From NCBI GenBank assembly GCA_964200185.2, contig CAXNAD020000205.1, positions 1-24,657 of the forward strand: DNA of 24,657 nt, written 5' to 3'. The position numbers were made by a program, and so were the translations under genes. The stretch is from Choristocarpus tenellus KU-1152. Its lineage: Eukaryota > Phaeophyceae. The notes below the pieces were generated by a model. The model was given only the letters and a program-made list of their open reading frames with translations, was not told where the DNA came from and made no database searches. Positions 1 through 8,900 of the stretch are shown here, piece by piece. Each line of letters begins with the position of its first letter. Within the stretch, counting starts at the first letter, position 1.

Positions 1-38
1 AAAAAAGGGTTGTGGAGGATGGGGGTGTAGCCTTGTGC

Positions 39-107
39 TCTCCCCCTCTCCCCCCCCCCCCCATACACCCCCCCCCCCCCCCCCCCCCCCCCCCCTGCTC
101 CCCCCCC
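39..107. repeat. Poly-C low-complexity tract
   Basis: Cytosine-rich tract that includes an uninterrupted run of about 28 C at 68-95 and shorter C runs on either side. It lies just upstream of a possible splice acceptor at 174-175. The exact length is probably unreliable because such runs are error-prone in sequencing. The long proline-rich reading frames across it are produced by the C run and are not evidence of a gene. Confidence 0.9.
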
Positions 108-175
108 AAACAACCAACTGGTGGCGGTATGGCTTGTGGTGGGGGCGAAATAACTTGTGTATTTGTGTATTCCAG

Positions 176-298
176 GGAGAGGTTGAGTTTCATCATGATG
201 GGCAGGAGGAAGAGGACATGCACCTATCAGATAGGGAGTGGGGCCCGACCAGAAGAAGGAAGCGGTACAATGATTTGAGAGAGCCGTTTGTGCTTGAG
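176..298 (+). CDS. Tentative internal exon, acidic/basic, unrecognised
   Basis: This is a 123-base (41-codon) open segment between a good acceptor (tgtgtattccag) and a GT donor (gaggtttgtg), with phase 0 at both ends. It encodes an acidic stretch around GQEEEDMHLSDREW, followed by a basic patch (TRRRKRYN) that could be a nuclear-localisation-like cluster. I do not recognise the family. It could be an earlier exon of the C2CD5-like gene that starts in earnest at 2173, since that gene also uses phase-0 junctions. It could equally be the tail of another gene. I could not find a convincing continuous splice path from here to 2173, so gene membership is inference. Confidence 0.35.
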
Positions 299-504
299 GT
301 TTGTGCCTGACTGCCCTTTCACTGTGGTGTTGGTCTAACTCTAACCTTAACCCTATTGTAAAACCTTTGTTTATTGCGAAATATTAGTAGTGCTATAATA
401 ATATTGACATTTATTGTTTTTTGTGGATTGCAGCACCTTTTTGGGGGTGATGATTCCATTTGTTACGCATATTGATGGTTTCAATATTCTGGGGGGTGGG
501 CGGG

Positions 505-513
505 NNNNNNNNN
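505..513. other. Sequencing gap (nine N)
   Basis: Nine unresolved bases inside a G-rich stretch. This is presumably an assembly or base-calling failure next to the long G tract that follows at 573-610. Confidence 0.98.
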
Positions 514-570
514 GTTGGGTGTGTGGGTGTGTGTGTGGTGTTGTTACTTTGTGGTTTTGGGGGGTTGTGG

Positions 571-572
<2 letters not shown>

Positions 573-610
<38 letters not shown>
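573..610. repeat. Poly-G tract (about 38 G)
   Basis: Uninterrupted G run of about 38 bases, roughly 480 bases downstream of the poly-C tract, so the two are complementary arms. It is likely intronic, because a candidate acceptor (atatttttgtag) follows at 650-661. Its length should not be trusted from an assembly. Confidence 0.9.
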
Positions 611-612
<2 letters not shown>

Positions 613-661
613 GTTTTTTTTGTTCTTTTGAAGTGAGTAAAACTTTGTTATATTTTTGTAG

Positions 662-804
662 GCGTGTCCGAGAAAGGATGACATTGTCTTTGATTCAATC
701 AATAGTTCCGACAAGTGTGTGTATGCTTTAGTGTACCATAGCCTGAGTGCAGCTGCAATTGTAGTATTGTATCGTAGCGTTAAGGGTTATCAACAGTTGT
801 GGAG
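662..804 (+). CDS. Tentative exon, unrecognised
   Basis: Open segment preceded by a pyrimidine-rich acceptor (ttatatttttgtag) and ending at a GTAAGG donor. In its open frame it reads KDDIVFDSINSSDKC followed by an alanine/valine-rich stretch. The family is not recognised. Read to the GTAAGG donor it ends in phase 2, which does not join in frame to the confident exon at 2173. Either an exon in between is missed, or this belongs to another transcript, or it is spurious. Confidence 0.25.
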
Positions 805-1423
805 GTAAGGGCTTTTGCCCGTGTTTGTACACTGCCCCCTCGAAGGCGTTATTGCACCAAAAAGCACACAATAAAGAGTCAATATTTCACACCTCGGGCG
901 GTGTATACCCCTTGCATTCATTAACTCAATGGTTTTATTTTTACACACGACAGCCTGCCGCCAACGACCCTAACCCTAAGACAATGAATGTTGCAGTAGT
1001 GCACGTAGCCCTAACCCTCTCCTCTTGTGGACGGTATCCGTGTAGGAAGGACTCCGATTTGAATCGAATGCTTGTCAAACAGAGGGTGCCGTGTAGGAAC
1101 CGCCCCCCCAAAATCTCCTGGACAGACAGGAGGTGTTATCGAGCAAATGGGGGGTCTAGCGAAGTTTGTTCGGAGGGGAACCGTTATGCGTGAGTGTAGT
1201 TGTTGCATATTTTTCTTTTTTTTGTTTACGCTTTTTTTTTTTCTGTGAAATTTATTCCGCTGCCCGCTTTCTGCTCTTAAGAAAAGAAGGAAGGAGATAA
1301 GAGAGAGAGAGAGAGCTTGCGTGTTCGAAGGAATAGTACTTTAGAACTAGACCGATCATTGGAATAGTAATTGTGATCAAAATGGAAGCAAACTTTGGTC
1401 CTGGACAAGAGACTTTAGCCCTC

Positions 1424-1476
1424 GCCCTAACCATAATGCTAACCCTAACCCTAACCCTAACCATAACCATAACCCT
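1424..1476 (-). repeat. Interstitial telomeric repeat, CCCTAA orientation
   Basis: Degenerate then exact CCCTAA units (gctaaccctaaccctaacc at the core), with CCATAA variants at the right end. It faces an opposite-orientation tract at 1525-1551 about 50 bases away, so the pair could fold back. Confidence 0.9.
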
Positions 1477-1503
1477 TAGAGATTAAATGGAGTCTGATGC
1501 TCG

Positions 1504-1525
1504 CTGAACAACACATCTTGTTCAG
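1504..1525. other. Perfect 8-bp hairpin between inverted telomeric tracts
   Basis: CTGAACAA, a six-base loop (cacatc), then TTGTTCAG form a perfect stem. The hairpin sits exactly between the CCCTAA tract on its left and the TTAGGG tract starting at 1525. CGCTGAACA at 1502-1510 is repeated directly at 1552-1560, just past the right tract. Confidence 0.8.
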
Positions 1526-1551
1526 GGTTAGGGTTAGGGCTAGGGTTAGGG
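1525..1551 (+). repeat. Interstitial telomeric repeat, TTAGGG orientation
   Basis: Four TTAGGG-type units, one varied to CTAGGG, running directly from the right arm of the 1504-1525 hairpin. Confidence 0.9.
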
Positions 1552-2102
1552 CGCTGAACATTGTCCAGACAATAGACTTTTTATTGAGCAAACAGACAGG
1601 CGTTACACAGACAACCAAAGCTGTAGAATTCAACTGGCCCCCGAGTGCTGCGGCAAGGGGTAGGGTTAGTATATAGATCAAGGCGGCCCTAACGTTCTGA
1701 TGGTTAATGTGTATTGTAGGTGAAGCATAGCTGAACGAACTATGGTATGCTAGTGCTGAGCATCACATGGTCCGTTGTGTGTAGTGTTTGAGATCAAGTC
1801 AATGAGGTGCGTTTTTCCTGTGACTTCTGGCTCCCACTTGAGCACGGCATCGTTCTCAGGAAGGTACACCTTTTGTGGCGCTTTTTTGGTGCACACCTTT
1901 TAAAGATTATCCTTGCGTACGAATAAAGAAATAAATGACAACGGGGAGATTTTATTTATTTATTTTTTGAGTTGGCCAGGCGGAGAGTGTTCAAAACTCA
2001 CATTTTTTGTTTCTTTTTTATTCCGGTGTTGTATTCAAGTAATTTGTTCGCTTTCCCAATGCGTAAGGTTCTCACCCAGGGGAGATCCCCTACCTACCGT
2101 GT

Positions 2103-2137
2103 ACCCTAACCCTAACCCTAACCCTAACCCTAACCCC
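2103..2137 (-). repeat. Interstitial telomeric repeat, CCCTAA x5
   Basis: Five clean consecutive CCCTAA units followed by CCCC, about 35 bases upstream of the acceptor of the exon at 2173. The tract lies in or next to the pyrimidine/branch region of that intron, so it could act as part of the splice signal (inference). Confidence 0.95.
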
Positions 2138-2172
2138 TGTGATAATGAATCTCTCTCCATGCATGGGATCAG

Positions 2173-2295
2173 ATTGATGATGAGACTGATGCCGATGTCA
2201 TGGCAGCACTGGTAGATAAGCACCCCCCACCCGGTGTCACTATATGTAGTAGCAGTCATGTTCCTGGAGGAGCAAAGGAAGTTGCTAATGCCCAG
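2173..2295 (+). CDS. C2CD5-like gene, exon encoding start of first visible YbjQ-like module
   Basis: 41 codons, phase 0 at both ends; acceptor gcatgggatcag, donor cccaggtatg. It begins with an acidic run (IDDETDADV) and then HPPPGVTIC and SHVPGG, matching the PPG..C....VPG pattern that opens this module in C2CD5-type proteins. It joins in frame to the exon at 4410. Confidence 0.75.
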
Positions 2296-5200
2296 GTATG
2301 TGAGTGCATACTTGACCACGTAGTTCCCCCCTCCCTCCCCATTCCCTGTGCCAATTTCAGGCGCCCTTCAGTCTCGTAGTAATTACCAGTATCATCCACT
2401 GCTCCTGTTTATCCTATCCATGGTGATATGCATAGTGTGCCTCTGTGGCGAGATAGATTTACCTCTGAGTGTCAAAGTATTTTAGGGTTAGGGTTAGGGT
2501 AGAGTCGCGTCCGTTTGGGGGTCAAAATCCAATGTTGCGTTTTTGATGTAATTTTGGCTATCATGTTTATTAGGAAGTGTCAATATCTACATTTCGGACA
2601 CACTTTTTTCATAACGTACACATTTTACCTACTCCTAAACATTGCGCAGTAGGAAAATGTCACAAATAAAACATGGGTGGCCAAGCCCCAAATGGACAAA
2701 CAGGGTAAAACTCATACCCTCTAATATACTTTCACTCTCTACTATTCATGGTGGTAAGTAAGTAGTATATTGAGGATGTACACTTGTTTTCCCATTAGAA
2801 TTCTCGCCTGCCCCTCCCCTGCAGTCTTTTGTTTGGTGCACCCTCTATTCGTACTCTGCTCCTTGGGAAGAGGACATTTTGAAGAGTACATTTTGAAGAG
2901 GATATTTTGAAGAGGACATTTTGAAGAGGACATTTTGCTGGTTTGCTTTCGATGTACCAGATTCTGATGCTGGTCACATTGAGAGATGTGTCCATCGCCT
3001 CTGTGTTGAGTGTTTTGTTAGAATATACTATACCTGGTAGTTCTGCTTTGTGTGGAATAGTATGATACATGGGATATTTTCTTCCCTGATACTCCGAAGT
3101 GGATGTTTAGCATTTCACTTCGGAGGGTCCTTAGGGACTGCGATTAGGTTGCAGAGCAGAGTAGAGCTTCTGCTGGAGATGTTGGTTACATCTTCCACCG
3201 ATTTGTGCACCTTTTCAACCCATTTTTGCACGATTAGTGCAGGAAGGAGCCTAGCATGGCTTACGTTGCCATGACTCTTTTTTTCCTAGTTGCTATTTCG
3301 GGTTAGGGTTAGGGTTAGGATTTCTGATCCTTGACACAGTCTACTGGTTGCAGGAAACTAAAAGGTGATTTAGGGGAGAAAACCTCAGAGTACCTTTTTT
3401 TGTCACATGTGAAGATTGAATCACATCGAACAAGAGGTCCAACAACTGACTCAACCATCTATATCTTGGCTCTCAGACTGAACCCACCCACCCTCCTTGA
3501 ACACTCATGCCACAGTCACCGACCTACCTCTATATATAGATACTAATCTTCAGCTTCACTGCTGGGGTTATGCTTGATGGAATTTGACTTTAAGAGTTGG
3601 TTTACTAAGTGATGATATTGGGCGCATTGGAAGGCAACAGTTCTATCGCCTACACACATACGTACACAAAGCATGTCCTATGCATGACCTCAAGCACGAA
3701 CTGATAGGTGTGAACGTGTGCATGGCGTAGAGATACAGACTCCACTGCACGAGCATATTTTCTGGTTTCTATTGTGAAAGCTCACAAGGATGCTCCACTT
3801 GTATTTTTGTTATTTGGCATAGCAGGTGTACTTTTGATACTTTTTTTATTGTTATTGTTGTTGGGATATACTCTGGAGTAAATATTTAGCTCAATGCATG
3901 AAGTCAGTAACTTGTTTATACAGTATCTTTGGTTCAAGAATGATGCGTTATTTGTTGTGTTGTCCCCTGTACACATGTGTGTGAAACACAGCATGGCGTA
4001 ACATACACATGCACATACACACACACACATTATATAACACTATACATTTTTTGTGTTATAGAAGTACACCTGAATACACGTAGATGACAATTTATACTTT
4101 AGTAGCACAGCAAGTGACGACAATATTAGTAATTGTAGTAGTGTGGAGTATTACACAGCAATACTATTCTATGAGAACAATTTGAATAAGAAAAAGAACA
4201 GAACAGTTGTTCGCAATATTTCACACATCTTCCACCCACCCTACAGGTCGTTGATCAGTATTGTTTGTGCTAGAAGCATTTTCTTTTTTTGTTCCTCTTA
4301 TCTAGTATTGGCACCAATGAAGATGATGGGAAAATGATGGGAATTTTCTGAGAACTAAATATGCTCATGCCCGTACATGCCAATACTTTCCTCTTTGATC
4401 TTTTTTCAGCTCATTGTGGCTATGAAGAGGGCCAAATGGGACGGGGTGACCACTGGTGCAAAGCTGACTGCTTCAATCACGGACTTGCATGATGGTCTCA
4501 AGGTGAGATCTTTTCAATGGGGGTGTGAATGGAGTCATGGAAGCCAAGGGAATTTTCTTTCATTGTGAAGGAAATTTTTCCCGTGTGCTGCTGTGGATGA
4601 TCTAGTTTGATCTGCTCAGGAACAGGGATTGCTTTTACTTTTGTCAGGAGGGAGGAGAGAGGGAAATCGGTCTGATAAGTTGCTTTGGGTATGGAGGAAG
4701 AGACTTGAGAGATTTTGTAGTGGAGACTACTAGGCAGCCGGTACGACTAATCCATGACTTTCTTTATGAAACTCCCAGTCACAAGTTCTTGCTGCTTTTT
4801 AATCGATTTGTAAACAGACTTGGAGGAAGTTCCTACGTACATAGCAATTGGGGGATGTTCATGCCTCACACATATTGGAAATGTATATACTATTGTGTGT
4901 TTGCTTCTTTGTGGTGTATTCTTGTGGCGTGTGGGGTGCACTGAAGTACTTACGTATGTGAGTTTGACCGATTTGGTTTATCTCTATGTTTTGGACATAG
5001 TTACGGGGGAAAAGAGGAGTCTACCTATCTAACCCTAAAGTACTTACGTATGAGGAGTCCTTTACTGTGCGTGTGAGCCATTCTTCACATACGTGGAATG
5101 CCTTGAAGCAAGTAGTTGTGTATAGCTCTTCTCTCTATATCAATACCTTGCCCCCCTCTCCCCACCAAATCAGTGATCCGGTTCGACGTTTTCCCTTTTG

Positions 5201-5950
5201 CCAGGCCCGCCTGCTGTTCAAAGCCAGGTACCTGGCCCCCTGTGCCCTCTGTGGCTTTCATACACAGGTGAGCGAATCAACTTCAGAGGTTGAGTTCAAG
5301 ACAACAAGCATGCCAAGTAAGAGCTTCTCAATCAATGTAGCGCCCTCTATTTATGATCTGAAGTGGACAGTGACAGTATCTCTCCTGAGTTATGTTCCCA
5401 TCCCCCGCCCCCCCCTACCACCTACAAAATTTATCTTGCTACAGCTGATCCGTCATAGTAGTAAGAAGATCGGTTTTGAAGCCTAGCCAGTTTTTGGTTA
5501 TTGACACCCTTAAGAAAAAGGCCACTTGGTGGGTTTCGATATTTTGTTCTATTAGCTGGATACATTTTGGAGTTGTTTTCTGCCACATCTATATCTGCCA
5601 GTTGGTATACAAGATTGTACATGTTCCTACTCTAGATCATTTTTTGTGCTAAGGACAGTTTCATGGGTAAATTAAATAGAGTTCAGCTGGTTGGATCCGT
5701 TGGATATTGAGACATGATTGTTCCACCAGGGCAGATAGTCGTGTGACTAATCCCTGAGGTGGTTACATGGCTCAGCTGGAACATGAGCAAGGCTGATGCC
5801 ACGAGGGCATTCACCTCTGGATTAGATGAGGATCTCTACAAGGAACTATCACTGGGTGTTCTGCATGTCTTTGATACAGTGACTTCTACGTAATCCCCTC
5901 TGCATTATCAAAGTCATGGAAACCATTTCATCATCTGTTGGAAGTTCCAC

Positions 5951-5991
<41 letters not shown>

Positions 5992-8900
5992 GTCCAGGCC
6001 AATGTTGGTGAATGCCCTCACAGCATCAGCTATCCCTATGTTTCAGCTGAGCCGTGTCACTAATTAGTTGCAAGCTGTACATCTGTGGTGTTGGTGTGAA
6101 CTTCTTGTTCCAACCCCTTGCTGTTGGTGACACCGTTCCTTGTACGACCAATCTCATTCTCTGACATTCGTCATCCCTGTTGCGGTCACCTTCCTCATGC
6201 ATAAATGTAATCTTCATCTTGAGGTATCTTGAGCTTTGCCGGGGGACTTGCACCCAGGTGCTGATAGTGATTGGCCTATCGACATGTGTACATTACCTAG
6301 AGCCACCTTGTTCTCTGAGTTGAGCACCTCCTCAACGGTCTTAGGCACTAGAGTTAGTTCACTAGCTAGGGTGTCCCCTGGCTAGCTCTTTCCAAGGTTG
6401 ACCCCACTCATATCATCAAGCAGCCTCTCAACCACTAAGGTGGGGATTATGTTTCATTTAGGCAATGTTTCACATTCGAGAGTTGTCACAAATGCTGCAA
6501 AGAGCCCCCGTACTTCCCCTTCTTGCCTCCTGAGAAGCGATGAATGGGTTGCCAACGTGATAGAAGGGAAAGACATCATGTCGTCTACAGTTTCCCTCAC
6601 AGTAGTCATTCACCACTTGACCAAGCAATCGAAGTTTTTAGTACACTAGATGATAAGAGACGTTGCAACAATATCAAGGCATGTGCTGTAGAAGTACACA
6701 CTATTCCCGCTTCAACACTAGTTAGCGGAAAGTTACAAGAATCAGTCGAACAAAACCGACTCATTCCACATATTCTGATCATCCTCCAGCCTTGCACTGC
6801 GACACAGTGTCAATGCCTTTTCCCAGTTCAAGGAAATCCGTCTCTTGGCCATCCCATTGAACTGAGTGCATTGGGAGCTGTATATTCTTGCCACATCCTG
6901 CGCTTATTCAGTACCCTCACTAATAGATTGCCTAGTTAATTTTATATTGATGCTCATTGTTTTTTGCCACGTCTGCAGAGAACCTCTCGAGTGCCAATGA
7001 TGCTTGATGTGAGTCCTTGATCTTCATGATACACATTAATCCCATCCTTGTGCAATCATCGACCACAACCAGGTTGTACCTGTGTTCATCACCCTTGCTG
7101 ACTGTTGACTTTGGGCCGTTCATATCACTGAAGGCATGATGCATTCTCATGGCTGGACTTCCAATCTCGTTCAGTATAGGAAGAACACTTGCCTTACGGA
7201 TAGCTCATCTTTGTAATAATTTCCCCATGCCCTGGCCAGAAGAGTGTTGTAAGCACTTTCTTACTTCCTTACTAGTTTTTGGTGTCCATGTCCCACACGT
7301 GCATGCACCTCGTTCCCTTTCATGGAGACTTGAATCCTCCTGGTTATGGATGTCTTTTTCCCCCCAGGTAGCGAGGTGATTTTCATGGGAGGGTCTGATG
7401 TCGTGGATTTAAAAGGTCCATGCAATATGCACGCCTTGCAGTGATCAGGCCCTTGTCCACAAATCAGGAGTCAGAATTCGTTCCTGACGTTTTTTTCAAG
7501 TATTGTTGCGTTGTTTCTATAGTGGATAGTATGCTGTAGTCCGAGCTACTCGTATTCGATTTTGGAGAAAACTAAATTGATTCCAAGCATAACGTCACAG
7601 ATGGCGAATTTGTAATAATCCTATCACATTCCATTTCAATGCTATCCATAGCTACAATATCAAGATGTTCACTTCCTCCCCCTGTCATCACCCCTGATCA
7701 AGGCGCTCAATGAGCCATATGATCAACATTGCATGTAAAACTATTTCCCTGTATTGAACAAGCACATTCCATCCAGCCAGGATATTGTCGCTCAAGTGGA
7801 AGTATTTAGTCCACGGCAACCAAACTAATCTTGTTGTCTGCGTAGAAGCCTTCAATGCCTGGCTGCTGCTTCTGCTTATCATCACCAGTTGATCTTTTTC
7901 ACCAGTTGCTGCTTCTCCAGTTGCGTTTCCACCCTTTCCACCTTTTCAAGATCCCCTTCCTCCCTTCTCAGTCCTTAAGGTTGCTCCCCTTCTCCCACTG
8001 CGACTTTCCTGGCATCCCCCACCCTTGGCAAAGTTGGCAGTTCCGCTCTTGTGGCCATGATTGCCAAGTTGAAGCACTTGAGCACAATATTCCCTATGTT
8101 ATCCCTTGGGCGTGGACCGGATGATTACACATGTGGACCCCCACACTACCAACTTACGTATCATGCCCCTATTTCACGTTTTTTCTTCTCTACCCCCCCC
8201 CTACCACCAGCCCTTGTCACTGATATATTTGCCTTTCAATTGTTCTTCGTGTTCTTGGAAAGACTGTAAATCTAACAATCTTTTTCAACTCTAGGTGTCC
8301 CTCCCTGTTCCTTGCATCCCACCTTGTCTTGGAGGTATTCCTCACCAGGGACCTTCCGTAGCACAAATACCTGGGTGTCCTTTGGCACAATCCCACCGAT
8401 GTTCTCCAGGTCCAGCACCAACCTGCTGATGCGAATGACAACCAACTCTGGGTCTCCCAAAGAATCCATTCGCAATTTATGAAGCTTAGACCTCAATGCA
8501 GTCTTTTCATTAGAGTCCCTAATGGCGAAACATGTGTTTTTTTATTCCCATGCTTCCCTCGCAGATGTGTGGTTTCCATGATTATTCGTGTAGCTCCATT
8601 CGTCTTCAATTGTAACGCTGACATGGACATGAACGCCTTGCGAACCTCCTGGCAAGAATGCTGTTATTCATCGATTCATGATCCAGACTCTTCATTGGTT
8701 GTTTCATTGTGAGACCCTCAAACGACCCCTCGTCTGCCACAGCACCCTTCTTCGTTGTGGTGAAGATGCAGAGTGACAATTCCTTATCATGATCCCTGCG
8801 AAATTTCGAATGTGCCTTCTATCCCTTAAGTTTTGTCACACCTTCTCCACCATTTCTTTCTGTCAGCTTACTCCCTAGCCCTTGCTGAAGACGAATCGGT

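Larger units (their letters stand above)
805..2172. other. Intronic or intergenic stretch rich in telomeric-repeat islands
   Basis: No supported gene. It contains short CCCTAA islands near 970-982 and 1007-1017, a (GA)n tract at 1300-1316, oppositely oriented telomeric tracts at 1424-1476 and 1525-1551, and a five-unit CCCTAA tract at 2103-2137. Short reading frames such as the one on the minus strand over 2035-2319 are generated by the repeats and are not credible proteins. Confidence 0.7.
2296..4409 (+). other. Intron of C2CD5-like gene
   Basis: 2.1-kb intron. It holds an inverted-repeat element (2465-2738), a five-copy 14-base tandem repeat (2867-2936), a TTAGGG island (3300-3319) and a short (CA)n tract (about 4010-4029). 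I see no coding content beyond chance short frames. It ends with the pyrimidine tract ttttttcag. Confidence 0.7.
5990..8690 (-). mobile_element. Decayed Ty1/copia retrotransposon, minus strand
   Basis: On the minus strand the pieces occur in normal copia order: gag at about 8690-8270, a zinc-knuckle remnant at about 8085-8040, integrase at 7150-6750, and reverse transcriptase at 6253-5993. Every segment carries stops or frameshifts. I did not find a protease motif, an intact RT catalytic YVDD or flanking LTRs, so the true ends are unknown. The GA tract at 5953-5989 truncates the RT end. This is an old insertion in the intron of the C2CD5-like gene, lying antisense to it. Confidence 0.75.

Noticed and set aside
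12-310. Proline-rich reading frames over the C tract
   Set aside because: They arise from the C homopolymer, and two frames show the same bias. No domain or splice support.
2035-2319. Minus-strand frame with GLGLGLGLG
   Set aside because: The repeat peptide is telomeric CCCTAA read in reverse, and the frame runs antisense over a confident exon.
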